Counted from the first letter of the stretch, positions 9,501 to 22,044 are shown. The stretch: 64,000 nucleotides of DNA from Luidia sarsii (GCA_949987565.1 OX465107.1:15455805-15519804); one strand, 5' to 3'. Notes: a model not told the origin generated them from the sequence alone. Translations and numbers: made by a program.

Positions 9501-12140
9501 GAGACGGCTATGTGTCTTGTAGTTAAGACAGCTGTGTGTGTTGTATCCAAGACAGCTATGCGTGTTTTATCCAAGAAGGCTACGTGTCTTGTAGTCAAGA
9601 CGACTATGTACCTTGTACAGTCAAGACGGCTATGTGCTTCATATAGCCAAGACGGCTATGTGCTTTGTATAGTCAAGACGGCTATGTGCTTCGTATAGTC
9701 AAGACGGCTATGTGCTTTATATAGTCAAGACGGCTATGTGTCTTGTAGTCAAGACGGCTAGGTGCTTTGTATAGTCAAGACGGCTATGTGCTTTGTATAG
9801 TCAAGACGGCTATGTGCTTCATGTAGTCAAGACGGCTAGGTGCTTTGTATAGTCAAGACGGCTATGTGCTTTGTATAGTCAAGGCGGCTATGTGCTTTGT
9901 ATAGTCAAGACGGCAATGTGCTTTGTATAGTCAAGACGGCTATGTGCTTTGTATAGTCAAGACGGCTATGTGCCTTGTATAGTCAAGACGGCTATGTGCT
10001 TTGTATAGTCAAGACGGCTATGTGCTTTGTATAGTCAAGACGGCTATGTGCTTTGTATAGTCAAGACGGCTATGTGCTTTGTATAGTCAAGACGGCTATG
10101 TGCTTTGTATAGTCAAGACGGCTAGGTGCTTTGTATAGTCAAGACGGCTATGTGCTTTGTATAGTCAAGACGGCTAGGTGCTTTGTATAGTCAAGACGGC
10201 TATGTGCTTTGTATAGTCAAGACGGCTATGTGCTTTGTATAGTCAAGACGGCTATGTGCTTTGTATAGTCAAGACGGCTATGTGCTTTGTATAGTCAAGA
10301 CGGCTAGGTGCTTTGTATAGTCAAGACGGCTATGTGCTTTGTATAGTCAAGACGGCTAGGTGCTTTGTATAGTCAAGACGGCAATGTGCTTTATATAGTC
10401 AAGACGGCTATGTGCTTTGTATAGTCAAGACGGCTATGTGCTTTATATAGTCAAGACGGCTATGTGCTTTGTATAGTCAAGACGGCTATGTGCTTTGTAT
10501 AGTCAAGACGGCAATGTGCTTTATATAGTCAAGACGGCTATGTGCCTTGTGTAGTCAAGACGGCTATGTGCTTTGTATAGTCAAGACGGCAATGTGCTTT
10601 ATATAGTCAAGACGGATATGTGCTTTGTATAGTCAAGACGGCAATGTGCTTTATATAGTCAAGACGGCTATGTGCTTTGCATAGTCAAGACGGCTATGTG
10701 CTTTGTATCCCGAGACGGCTATGTGCTTTGTATAGTCAAGACGGCTATGTGCTTTGTATAGTCAAGACGGCTATGTGCTTTATATAATCAAGACGGCTTT
10801 GTGCAGTGTATAGCCAAGACGGCTATGTGCCTTGTATCCCGAGACGGTTATGTGTCTTGTATTCAATACAGCTATGTTCTTTATAGTCAAAACGGCTATG
10901 TGCTTTGCATAGTCAAGACGGCTATGTGCTTTGTATCCCGAGACGGCTATGTGCATTGTATATAGTCAAGACGGCTATGTGCTTTGTATAGTCAAGACGG
11001 CTATGTGCTTTGTATTCCGAGACGGCTATGTGCTTTGTATATAGTCAAGACGGCTATGTGCTTTGTATAGTCAAGACGGCTATGTGCTTTGTATAGTCAA
11101 GACGGCTAGGTGCTTTGTATAGTCAAGACGGCTAGGCCTATGTGCTTTGTATAGTCAAGACGGCTATGTGCTTTGTATCCCGAGACGGCTATGTGCTTTG
11201 TATAGTCAAGACGGCTATGTGCTTTGTATAGTCAAGACGGCTATGTGCTTTGTATAGTCAAGACGGCTATGTGCTTTGTATAGTCAAGACGGCTATGTGC
11301 TTTATATAATCAAGACGGCTTTGTGCAGTGTATAGCCAAGACGGCTATGTGCCTTGTATCCCGAGACGGTTATGTGTCTTGTATTCAATACAGCTATGTT
11401 CTTTATAGTCAAAACGGCTATGTGCTTTGCATAGTCAAGACGGCTATGTGCTTTGTATTCCGAGACGGCTATGTGCTTTGTATAGTCAAGACGGCTAGGC
11501 CTATGTGCTTTGTATAGTCAAGACGGCTATGTGCTTTGTATAGTCAAGACGGCTATGTGCTTTGTATTCCGAGACGGCTATGTGCTTTGTATATAGTCAA
11601 GACGGCTATGTGCTTTGTATAGTCAAGACGGCTATGTGCTTTGTATAGTCAAGACGGCTAGGCCTATGTGCTTTGTATAGTCAAGACGGCTATGTGCTTT
11701 GTATAGTCAAGACGGCTAGGTGCTTTGTATAGTCAAGACGGCTAGGCCTATGTGCTTTGTATAGTCAAGACGGCTATGTGCTTTGTATCCCGAGACGGCT
11801 ATGTGCTTTGTATAGTCAAGACGGCTAGGTGCTTTGTATAGTCAAGACGGCTATGTGCTTTGTATAGTCAAGACGGCTATGTGCTTTGTATAGTCAAGAC
11901 GGCTATGTGCTTTATATAGTCAAGACGGCTATGTGCAGTGTATACTCAAGACGGCTTTGTGCAGTGTATAGCCAAGACGGCTATGTGCCTTGTATCCCGA
12001 GACGGCTATGTGTCTTGTATTCAATACAGCTATGTTCTTTATAGTCAAGACGGCTATGTTCTTTATAGTCAAGACGGCTATGTGCTTTGTATAGTCAATA
12101 TGGCTATATTCTTTATAGTCAAGACGTCTATGTGTCTTGT
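9501..12140. repeat. 26-bp minisatellite array, about 100 units
   Basis: The unit is CTATGTGCTT TGTATAGTCA AGACGG (26 bp). Units are degenerate at both edges (AAGACAGCTGTG, TTGTATCCAAG) and near-identical in the middle, the pattern expected from unequal exchange. Variants mark higher-order structure: TATCCCGAGACGG, GGCTAGGCCTATG (a GGCCTA insertion), GCAATGTG, and a distinctive block with TATATAATCA and CTTTGTGCAGTG repeated at about 10781 and 11303, with a third version near 11953. Frames running through it are incidental. Confidence 0.95.
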
Positions 12141-12233
12141 AACTGGTAGTCACAGGCCGTGTTGTAGACCAGATCTGTGCGACTCGTGCCTCGGGTCGGG
12201 CACGAGATCCCCGCTCGAACCGTATATTTCCCC
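12141..12233. other. Spacer between the 26-bp and 31-bp arrays
   Basis: A 93-bp unique spacer holding a hairpin with arms CTCGTGCC and GGCACGAG. The 31-bp array begins just after GTATATTTCCCC. Confidence 0.6.
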
Positions 12234-12909
12234 ATGACTCGGACTCACGAGTCACGATATTCAAATGACTGGGACTCACGAGTCACGATATTCAAATGAC
12301 TGGGACTCACGAGTCACGATATTCAAATGACTCGGACTCACGAGTCACGATATTCAAATGACTCGGACTCACGAGTCACGATATTCAAATGACTCGGACT
12401 CACGAGTCACGATATTCAAATGACTCGGACTCACGAGTCACGATATTCAAATGACTCGGACTCACGAGTCACGATATTCAAATGACTCGGACTCACGAGT
12501 CACGATATTCAAATGACTCGGACTCACGAGTCACGATATTCAAATGACTCGGACTCACGAGTCACGATATTCAAATGACTCGGACTCACGAGTCACGATA
12601 TTCAAATGACTCGGACTCACGAGTCACGATATTCAAATGACTCGGACTCACGAGTCACGATATTCAAATGACTCGGACTCACGAGTCACGATATTCAAAT
12701 GACTCGGACTCACGAGTCACGATATTCAAATGACTCGGACTCACGAGTCACGATATTCAAATGACTCGGACTCACGAGTCACGATATTCAAATGACTCGG
12801 ACTCACGAGTCACGATATTCAAATGACTCGGACTCACGAGTCACGATATTCAAATGACTCGGACTCACGAGTCACGATATTCAAATGACTCGGACTCACG
12901 AGTCACGAC
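12234..12909. repeat. 31-bp satellite array, about 22 very uniform units
   Basis: The unit is ATGACTCGGACTCACGAGTC followed by ACGATATTCAA. Units 2 and 3 share a GACTGGGACTC variant; the remainder look identical by eye. Each unit contains interlocking GACTC/GAGTC dyads. The uniformity implies recent amplification or strong homogenisation. Confidence 0.95.
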
Positions 12910-14033
12910 TCGGACCAAACTGACCCGTAATTGGACTCGGTCTCGCCTCGCGTGACTTGTTTTTCATTGTAAAAAATTCCAAAGTTCCGAAAATAATTGG
13001 TCGTTGCACGAGAGCATCGGGTATAGGGAGCGGTCGTCACAGACCCCCGTATTGAGGCAGTATAGGGTACATGGGTTGATTCTTATCTCATCGGTTAACT
13101 TGAATATTTCATTTTGATATACTGCGCGAGCCGGCCTGTAAATTGTAAATGAGATTATATGTTGATGACGTCAGAACTGCTCGCACCTGACCGGGATTGA
13201 CCCGGGAAGGGGGTGTGGGCGGGGCGGGGCCGGGGGGGGGGGGTTATCGAACGCACCTTTGGAAATTAGAACGCGTTTGTGTATATGGGGGAAATGATAA
13301 ATCAATAGGCCTATAGCAAAAGGAAAACAGACAAACTACAGTGGTATAATTATAAAATAACACACAGCTGTAGCATATTATTGGTTGTTTAGATCAATCT
13401 GAATTGTGCAAACTCTAAAAAGTAATCCATGAATGATGCTAGCTATAAGTTTAGAACGAAGCAGCAAATGATTACCTTTTCCACCGGTCTTTGAGAACCA
13501 GACCCGCCGAACAAAAAAAAGGCCAATTGTTTTAGCCGTTAGTGCACCAAGTCGCATACCCGGGAAATCTGCGATTGGAAGGGTTGCCTGGTTGCACAAT
13601 ATACGTGTATCACACCCATAACAGCCGAGATTATGTTACGCACTCTCACTCCGCTGACATGGAATCTTCTTAAATCTCATCCCCTTTCCCCGTACGACCA
13701 AGACTGAGTCATTCTATTGAGTGGAAAAACGCCATCGCTCAGGTATTGGGTGAATGAAAAAAGGGAGGAAGACAGATTGTACCACCCCCCCAAAAAAAAA
13801 AAATAACCCGGCGTGTCTCTAAGAAGTGCCTCTCCGCTCTGTCACGCGCAGAGTCGGTGGGGCGCCGCGCTCTGTCGGACGGCCGACCGCCGTTGCCGCG
13901 CACGCTTGGAGTCCTGCGCCCCTGCCCGGTGATGTAAAAAAAGAGAAGGAAAAACAAAATCCGCCGTGGAAAATTAATACTTGAAGATCGTCCGACTGAA
14001 GGAGGATTATTGGGTCTTGTCTGTCCGTGGTGA
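12910..14033. other. Unique non-coding sequence with a G-rich tract
   Basis: No gene recognised. GGGGTGTGGGCGGGGCGGGG plus a run of G at about 13207-13241 is G-quadruplex-prone. One CRE palindrome TGACGTCA lies at 13165-13172. Confidence 0.4.
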
Positions 14034-14095
14034 GGAGGAGGAGGGGAAGGAGGAGGAGGAGGAGGAGGAGGAGGAGGAGGAGGAGGAGGAGGGGG
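14034..14095. repeat. (GGA)n trinucleotide tract
   Basis: A near-perfect GGA/GAG run that creates serine- or leucine-rich shadow frames on the minus strand. Not a gene. Confidence 0.85.
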
Positions 14096-14454
14096 CAGGG
14101 GTGAAGACGCTGACGCGTTGAAGTCCGTCGGTGATGGATTGGTTTGGGATGGGGATGAGGGGAGGGGAGAGACTTGACCGATCGGTAGCTAAGGGACCGC
14201 TGATCCACAACCGGAACAAGCACGTGAGGTGGGCGGACGGAACAGAGTCGGTTAGGCAGGTGGGAGGACCGAACCAGTCCAGCCCCCCCCCCCGCCCGCA
14301 GAAAAAAAATCACCCTATACTCGGGTGGGGTCGGGCCAAAAGCAGAAAGAGAAAAGAAGGCAGCTGGATCGTCACAATCAGACTGTAAGAACTACGTGCA
14401 AAATGGTTTTGTGGCGATGTCGTTCGCCCAACATTTCACCTACATTTGCCGAGT

Positions 14455-14537
14455 AGGCAAGCAGACAAGGAGACAAGTAGGCCAGAAGAAAAGCATGCAG
14501 ACAGGCAGACAGGCAAGTAGAAAAGCAGACAAGCAGA

Positions 14538-14609
<72 letters not shown>

Positions 14610-14790
14610 CATAGAAACAGACAAATCAATCAGCCAAGCAAGAAGCAAGCAAGCAGACAAACAAGCAAGTAGACAAGCATGGAGGCCGTTAAACAGACGG
14701 GCTGACAAGCAAGCAAGCAGACAAGCAAGCAAGCAGACAAGCAGACCAGCATGCATGCAGACAAGCAGCATATAGTAGGCAAGCAGGCAA
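14455..14790. repeat. (AAGC/AGAC)n tetranucleotide tract
   Basis: The complement of the CTGT/CTGC tract at 2664-3105, with pure CAAG and CAGA segments around 14535-14605. Cys/Leu-rich minus-strand frames are by-products. Confidence 0.85.
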
Positions 14791-16496
14791 AACGAGATAA
14801 GCTGTGTCAGAGAAGAAACACGAGAAATAAAAGAAGGAAAAAAAATGGACTTGACGGCAATGGAATTGGGGCATGTGGGGGAAAGGTTACGTGCACTCTA
14901 TACAGCCCCGCCTATACACGGGCCTGTTGCTCAAACTGGCCGCACGCATAATCAGAACTGTTCCCTTCTGGCGTTGCTCGCTGCGATGAAAAACCACGCG
15001 CCCTTTGTGCGCCATTTAACACGATTGGGCGCACGACCCCTCCGAAAAGCGGCTTGAAAGACCCCCCTAGCGGTCGTGGAAGAAATAACCAAAGGAAACA
15101 AACAATACCGTAAAGAGCTCGAATACTTACCTAATGAAGCGACCATGAGCAAAGTACTATCAATATTTCTGCGAGTCGACTACCTGACTTGGGGGGAAAA
15201 TGTAATAATTCCCACCCACTCCCTTTGCCCCTTTGTGTGTGTGTGTGTGTGGGGGGGGGGGGGGTTGAAGACGCTAGGTATAAGATATATGCCGGTTCAA
15301 TTTGGCAGGAAAGTTCAGCGATTCAACTGCATTCCTCAAGCGCCTTGGGATTTTTCTAGTATCATTATTAACTGCGCTTGCTCGTGTATAGTGTACGGCA
15401 ATTAACCGCAGATTTGATCAAACATTCTTCACACGTTGACTAAAAAAATGACCCACAGAGATGACGGAGGCTCGATTTATCTACCCGAGTCGTAAGTTCA
15501 AACTGTTGTCTCCGCTGAGAAGAAAAAAAAAACAAAACCAAAGGGTGAACTTTGAATCTGTGGTTGATGGTGGTGGGGGGGGGGGTGGTAGAAGTTCAAA
15601 GGTTAAGCTGCTCCTGTTGTTGTCAACTCTATCAGTGGAGATGCGGATCTCTTCTCACGGACTCCAGAACTCAAACCAGGTCGTTGGTATGCTGGGGGCT
15701 CCTTGGTTTTGTTTTTTTGGGGTTAATTCGGTTTCACGTCTTTCAGATCCGTCCGCCGCTCTGACCCGTTTCCATCAGAATTGAAGCCGGGGTGTCGCGG
15801 CGAGGTGAGGGAGGGGGTAGAGTGGGTGGGGGATATGTTGCCAACCCGGGACCCGACGAGCTGACGGCTGACGCCCGCACGAAAACAAAAAACTGTTGAT
15901 TCTGCACTCCCTTCCAAACATGAATTCAGGCCAACAATACAACACGGAGACACATGAGCTGTCCCCTCCTCTCCCAAGATCGTCTTTGTATCTAGAGACG
16001 GGTCAAAATGATTCGACTCAAATGTCCCACCAATCGCCTGGCTGATCCAGAAAATTCGGCCGATCATTTCACTTGGAGGTCCACTGAATTGAACCGCATG
16101 AACACCGCTTGTTCTTTGTAATTAGAAACTTGAGTCAATACGTTCTCTGTTTCCCCCCCCCACTTCTTTGAGGCTGATCAAAACGAAAGAAAGAAAGATC
16201 TCGCAGGCTGCTGTCCGCGAAACTTGTAAAGTAATCCCGCGACGCGGTGGAATGAACGCGGCCGATGGCACGTCATCGAAGTGGTTGGAGATTTATGGCC
16301 GTGTAGCGATTAATCGTGCAGGCACTCTCGTCTACGTCGATTGCACCGCAGAGGGTTCGTTGATGGAGAGCTTCCGTGCGATTTGGCTCTTCAGGCCTCC
16401 AACTTAAACTTTCGAGGGATTCTGCCTTAGTATATAATTATACATGTCGAGTCTGGAGTAAACGACGAGCCGGTGATATCCACCTCGTGTTACATA
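14791..16496. other. Unique non-coding sequence
   Basis: No gene recognised. It contains a GT run followed by a G run at about 15235-15264 and short mononucleotide runs. No frame here shows family motifs. Confidence 0.4.
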
Positions 16497-17385
16497 CATG
16501 GAAAAAGAAGGAGGAGAAGGAGAAGGGGAAGGAGATGAGACGGAGGAGGAGAAGGAGAAGGAGAAAGAGAAATAGAGAGAGGGAGAGGGAGGAATGGGAG
16601 GAGGAGGAGAAGGAGGAGGAGAAGGGGAAAAAGGAGGAGAAGGAGAAGGTGAAGGAGATGGAGATGGAGGAGGAGATGAAGGAGAAAGAGAAAAAGAGTG
16701 GGATGAATAGGAAGAGGAGGAGAAGAAGGAGGAGAAGGGGAAAAAGGGGAGAAGGAGAAGGTGAAGAAGATGGAGATGGAGGAGGAGATGAAGAAGAAAG
16801 AGAAAAAGAGTGGGATGAATAGGAAGAGGAGGAGAAGAAGGAGGAGAAGAGGAAAAAGGGGAGAAGGAGAAGGGGAAGGAGATGGAGATGGAGGAGGGGA
16901 TGAAGGAGAAAGAGAAACAAAGGGAGGAATAGGAGGAGGAGCAGGAGAAGGAGCAGGAGAAGGAGGAGGAGAAGGAGAAGGAGGTGGAGGTGGAGAAGAA
17001 GGAGAAATAGAAGGAGAAGGGAGGCAAATGAGGAGGGGGAGTAGAAGGAGATGGAGAAGGAGGAGAATGATGAGAAGAAGAAAGAGGAGGAGATGGAGTA
17101 GAAGAAGACGGAGATGGGAGGAAAAGAGGGAGAAGGAGGAGAGCACGATGAGGAGGGGGAGGAGGAGGAGAAGGAGGAGAAGAAGGAGGAGGAGGAGAAG
17201 GAGGAGGAGGAGGAGGAGGAGGGGAGAAGGAGGAGAAGGAGGAGAAGGAGGAGAAGGAGGAGAAAGAGGAGAAGGAGGAGAAGGAGGAGAAGGAGGAGAA
17301 GAATGAGAAGAAGAAGGAGGAGGAGAAGGACGATGAGAAGGAGGAGAAGGAGAAAGACAAGTCGAAAGAGAGGGATCAAGAGAAA
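16497..17385. repeat. Polypurine (GGA/GAA)n tract, ~0.9 kb
   Basis: Almost pure purine on the plus strand. It has internal higher-order copies, for example GTGGGATGAATAGGAAGAGG near 16698 and 16811, about 114 bp apart. It generates long Ser/Leu/Pro-rich frames on minus and Arg/Glu-rich frames on plus; these lack any domain and should not be annotated as proteins. Such tracts can form triplex (H-DNA). Confidence 0.92.
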
Positions 17386-18195
17386 TCGTAGAAGATTGAA
17401 CAAATACCCTCCTCCGCACCCTTTGTTTGCGGTTCTTGTAATGTCTTCGCCAATTCTAGCTCGCTACGTTGAGCCCTGAGTTAATTAAGTTACGCGCTCC
17501 GAATTCCTTTACCAAATATTTACTGAAAGCTACATGGGGTGCTTGTCTTACAGTGAATTAGTAAGCCTACAATATTGCATGTATACCTTTAAGGGTAATT
17601 TACTGAGACACAAGATTCAAGGATTTCGAGACCCATAAAATGGTGATATTGCAGAATTCAATTAGAAAAAAAACTTCTTTCTTCTAGAAAAAAAACCCAT
17701 AGTATGAATAGGTGTATAGTTAAAAGGGTGAAAGTAAATCGTGCATATTATGAGTGAATTCACTCTTTGTGAACATTTCTTCGAAGGGGGATATTTTTAG
17801 ATGAAAGCGCAGAGTGAAACCGAAAGTGCATTGTCCGAAAATTGGCAAGCCACTCAAAGTCACATTAATTCGAAAGGCAGCTATTTTGCAGGTGCATGTT
17901 CAGAAGAAAAAGGTGGCGGCGATGGTGAGAGGGTAGCCTCTCTCGTATCGTATTTTTCTAGTGTCCCGGTAAAAAGAAGAAGTCTATATTATTGGCAATA
18001 AGCGTTGGAGGTGCAAAGCCCCAGTGGAAACTCCTGATAACGGGCGGGCACTGGGAAGAGTCTACCGTTCCTCCGTCCAGTCTTCTCGCTCTGGGGAAAC
18101 TGAATCGATGAGAGAAAATAACAGAATCAATGAGTAGTAATTCGAGACCCTGAAAATTACGGAGAGTGTCACTGAAAATGTAACCGTCAGTCAGA
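17386..18195. other. Unique non-coding sequence
   Basis: Nothing recognised; AT-rich in its first half. Confidence 0.4.
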
Positions 18196-18545
18196 TCGAA
18201 AAAGAGGAGAGAGGTGGAGAGAGAGAGAGAGAGAGAGTTGAGGGAGAGAAAGAGACGGGGAGAGAGGTGGAGAGACAGGTGAGGGAGAGATAGATAGATA
18301 GAGAGAGAGAGAGGAGGGAAAGAGGGAGGAATTGAGAGACAGAGAGGGAGAGGAAGGGAAAAGGGGACAGAGAAGGAGAGAGGGGATTGACTTTGACAGA
18401 AACGGAGCAAGGGAGGAAGGGAGAGAAGAGAGAGAGGTTGCGAGAGAGGTACCGGTATAGAGGGAGAGGTGGAGAAGGAGAGGAGTCGAGGGAGAGGTGT
18501 AGAGAGATAAAAAGGGCGAGAGAAAAGAAGATGGAGAAAGGGGAG
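18196..18545. repeat. GA-rich (GAGA)n tract
   Basis: Purine-rich imperfect GAGA repeat on the plus strand. The minus-strand Ser/Leu-rich frames are shadows. Confidence 0.85.
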
Positions 18546-20340
18546 AAACAGAGATGGAAGAGGACAGACAGATTGACGGGCAGACCCATACTCACGGAAT
18601 GCCACGGAGCTGCTTGGTAAATTCAATATAAATCATCTAATTTGCATAAAGTATATCAGTAGAAACGAAACAACCCAAGCATACATATTATGTGCTCCGT
18701 ACAATTGAAATTAATTTTATAGGACTCCCCTTTCAAGGACACACACGTAATGGATTGTGGCGAATGTCAACGACACGTAATTGCTTGTTAGCGCCCCCGC
18801 TGTCCATACGGCAACACTGCCTCCATTAGCTATAATCTAAACTCGATTTTTTTTTCTCCCAAAACGAAAGCCCCTTCGTCGATGCACTTGCTAGTGTAGT
18901 GTACGTGTATTTGTGTCTCGGGGCTGCACATGACCATCAATTCAGTGACGAGCCTTCGCGTGTCGTGTTCCTTGAGGAAAACGACGTCACCCTATGGTTT
19001 CAATACGATGCTATGTCTTTATCAGACCGTCCCTTCCGTGTGCAAGTGTGAGCATGCTATAGCTCCTCCCATTCCAAAGGCACTTAGAGAACACATTTGA
19101 AACTGCATATACTGCATTATCACATAACAGTCATACACATAGTGGTGGGGTAAATTGACGTAGGCCTAGCGCCCGTTAGGTCCGTCAAAAGAAAAGAAAA
19201 ACACCCACCAAAACAAACGATATCAACAAACGGTATACACGCCGCCCAAAAGTTCCAATCCAAAACTCGCTTGTATCAGAGGGTCTGATGACGTTCCGGT
19301 CCTCAGAGCTGTAGGATTTAAAACGTCAGTCCCCCGACATTTTTCAGATTTGTATTTGGGTCATTGAAGCCGGTAACAGTTTGGTATATTAAATGAAAAT
19401 GAGAAGGGTGAGGTCCAATAATTGTGCGAAGTCCACTCAAGAGTTCTCAAAGCGCTCTTTAAGCAAATGAATTTATAACATGAAAGAGATGTATACCGAC
19501 AAAGCACTTTAGATAACTATGATTTTAAAGTTTTCACGTGAGTGAATACTGCATTTGTATTTGTTTCGGTCCACTATGTGGGTCCCGCTTGAGAGGAAGA
19601 CCTGCCCCACAGTCTGTCTTGCTCGTTGGAACTACTGTACTAATAATCTTGAGTCAGAAGACCGCAATGGTCGAATAGGACTATACTTGACTATAGGAGT
19701 ATACTGTTGGAGCAAAGATATATTGTACATTGTAAGAAGCAGAGCCGTTTTCCTTTTGGTGCAGTAACCCTTAGTGAATAGACAAAACGGCTCAATTAAA
19801 AACCTCGCCTGGAACACGGTTTTTTCATTGGCAATTGCACACCGTTAGTTTTATGCAGAAAGTCTGACGAGGCGTTACCCTGAATTCAGAGCCGATCTCC
19901 TCCGACGTGAAAGGTCTTCTCTCGTGACCCGGGCGCCTGAATTTTAACATAATACCCCACAATTGTGTTCTTCGTTATCCAAGATTGTAATCTTAAGCTG
20001 TGCTTGAGCGAGCTCAGAGGAGCTCGAAGAGGCCACATAGCAAGATAGCGAAGATAGATTGGGTGGTTAGCAGGAGAGAGACGGTCTAGCCGTGGCGGGG
20101 CTGGGGAGGGGGAGGGGGCGTGGCACAATAACAAAGCTCACGCCTGATTTGGCTGATCAGATCTGCCCGAGTTATTAATCTGCGCCTATAGCTTGCCGAG
20201 CCAACAACTGTAGAGCCAAATCCGGGCAGTACCTCCTTCCCCGCACCCCTCCTTACCGCCACAACAACCACCCACCACCCTTGTTTGTTTGCGTAAGAAA
20301 AAAGTAAATAAGAGAAAGCCCCTGCCGTACTGGCGTCAAC
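18546..20340. other. Unique non-coding sequence
   Basis: No gene recognised. A CTCF-like site (AGCGCCCCCGCTG, minus) lies at 18790-18802. Confidence 0.4.
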
Positions 20341-20344
20341 GGTT

Positions 20345-20450
20345 CGTTAACCTGACGTCACGCGTTTATGCAGTGACGTCACGGCAACGCGCGCATGCCC
20401 CCTCCCGCTCGCTGGGCAACAGTCATTATTGGTTGGGTTTGGGGCCTGCC
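20345..20450. promoter_or_regulatory. CRE-pair promoter/enhancer-like cluster
   Basis: Two perfect CREB/ATF palindromes TGACGTCA at 20353-20360 and 20374-20381 are 21 bp apart, two helical turns. They are followed by a CpG-rich GCGCGCATGCCC (NRF1-like), GGGCAACAG and an inverted CCAAT box (ATTGGTT) near 20430. This grouping is typical of promoters. No transcript body can be assigned on either side, so the role is inferred. Confidence 0.4.
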
Positions 20451-20871
20451 GTCTCTGGCACCCGCTAACCTAATCCCACACTTTTTTTTCTCCCCGCCAC
20501 ATTATACTGCCGCTGTTATTCTTCTCCACTGAACATTACACGATGGGATGCATCCATTGGGTTAAAGGTAGCCTGAGATGAAATTGGGCCATTTACGACT
20601 GGCTGGCAATAAAATTTTCTCGTTCATCAAAGCAAAATGTTCATTTATTTTTCCCAATCTCTCAGTGACCACTCGTTAAACTGCCTCCATTGCGACACTC
20701 GTATAACATAGACATTTATGTTGAGACATCTCTTCCATTTGGTTATTGATTTACGGTGCAATTTTTTTTTTATTACGAAGCTATATCTACAACTCTGAAA
20801 TATTTTCAGGGCAACATTATTTCATTTTTTCCCCATCAATCTTCGGGGTCGTTTACTCATTCTTTTTTTTC

Positions 20872-20990
20872 AGAGTTATATGCAAATTTTTTGCTAACTG
20901 CTTACTGACTAGAATGACCAAAACGTAAATCTCAAAATTAGGAGGCCCTGACGTTTCGGTACTTGTAGGACCTTTCTCAAAGGCAGAGTG
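20872..20990 (+). repeat. Repeat family B, copy 1
   Basis: Blocks shared with 24723-24829, 35822-35890, 62030-62108 and 62650-62708: TTACTGACTARAATKACCAA, AAATCTYAAAAT, GGCCCTGACGTTTCG and AGGACCTTTCTCAAAGGCAG. On the complementary strand the last part reads as a small hairpin followed by GAAACGTCAGG. Confidence 0.75.
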
Positions 20991-21531
20991 ATAGGGACAA
21001 AAAACGAGAGAGCGATAGGGACACGGAAGACAGAAAAAAACCCACGGCGTACATAGCTGGTAGGAAGTGATCAAAATGGAAGAGGTCATCTTCAATACAT
21101 TTTCGTGACATGTACCTATTGAGACTAAAATGTTATTATTATTATTATTAGCTACTATTATTCATTCAGCCATCACAAACATGAATAACAGAACAGAAGA
21201 ATACTTCCAGATGAGTTTGGACCAACACAAGCAAAATAATAACTATCATCCTTAGACCAGCTACCCCACATCTGGTTGTAAACATAAAACAAATCATAAT
21301 AGATTCTTCTGTACAAAAATTGCATTGAAATTAAATGCGCGATAAGGCAAGATGGGATTCTGGCTGTTCACTCGGTTTCATTGTTTGCAACTAAGGCCGT
21401 TTGTGCTTGAAAGGATGTTGAGACAACTCTACGATCTGTAGCTGCATTCTCGATTGCTGTCGGCCACGCAGAATGACTTCCGAGTCGCTACCTAGCAGCA
21501 GATCAGTCTGTTTTAAGTCAACAAGAAAACA
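20991..21531. other. Unique AT-rich sequence with an ATT run
   Basis: Includes (ATT)n at about 21132-21150. No coding signal. Confidence 0.4.
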
Positions 21532-21665
21532 AGAAGAGGAACATCCCCGGGACTTGCACCCAAGACCTCTTGCCTAACATACCAGCGCTGTAACCACCTG
21601 AACGATCCAGCCTTTAGCTGCATGGTGGCCTTCCCCAAATAGTCAGCCATCTTTGCTTGGTTTGA
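21532..21665 (-). repeat. tRNA-like repeat (family T), copy 1
   Basis: Read on minus it gives GGCTGGATCGTTCAGGTGGT, an anticodon-arm-like region and the B box GGGTGCAAGTCCC. To its left in this orientation is the family body (GCAAAGATGGCTGACTATTT), diverged from the copies at 21730, 44385 and 48776. Confidence 0.65.
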
Positions 21666-21729
21666 TGCAACTTTTCTTCAAACAAATCAATGAAAAACTC
21701 ACTGGAATTGATTGATCAAATTGAAATAA

Positions 21730-21890
21730 TGGCAAAGAAAACTTTGACTGGACCGGGATTTGAACCCGAGACCTCTGCATGGTTTTGCGTACAAGCGCTC
21801 TTCCCATCTAAGTTGTATAGCTCCTAGATAGCCAACTGTAGTATTTGCCGCGGTGGGGGCGCCAGTCAGAAGCAATTAGCCGATGATCCG
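21730..21890 (-). repeat. tRNA-like repeat (family T), copy 2
   Basis: On minus it contains the body block TGACTGGCGCCCCCACCGCG, then a tRNA-like part with B box GGGTTCAAATCCCGG and the tail GTCCAGTCAAAGTTTTCTTT. The T stem (TCGGG/CCCGG) is intact. It lies about 65 bp from copy 1 in the same orientation. Confidence 0.75.
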
Positions 21891-22044
21891 AACTCGCATG
21901 GCTGTCTCTTGTCGATGATGGCGCTGTCGGAGTGAAATCCTTGGCCACTAGACTCGGTTTGGGTGTCTTGCTTAGCAACGCTCAATGCATCAAGAGGCTC
22001 GACAGAAAAAAATAAACCAACAAAAAATAAATGAGGTCATGTCC

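Noticed and set aside
9501..12909. CRISPR-like regularly repeated sequence
   Set aside because: Units are contiguous tandem repeats without unique spacers, and the genome is eukaryotic; they are minisatellites.
16404..17419. Three overlapping ~310-320-codon Ser/Leu/Pro-rich frames on the minus strand
   Set aside because: They coincide with the polypurine tract, occur in all phases, and have no domain or signal; stop-free pyrimidine repeats explain them.
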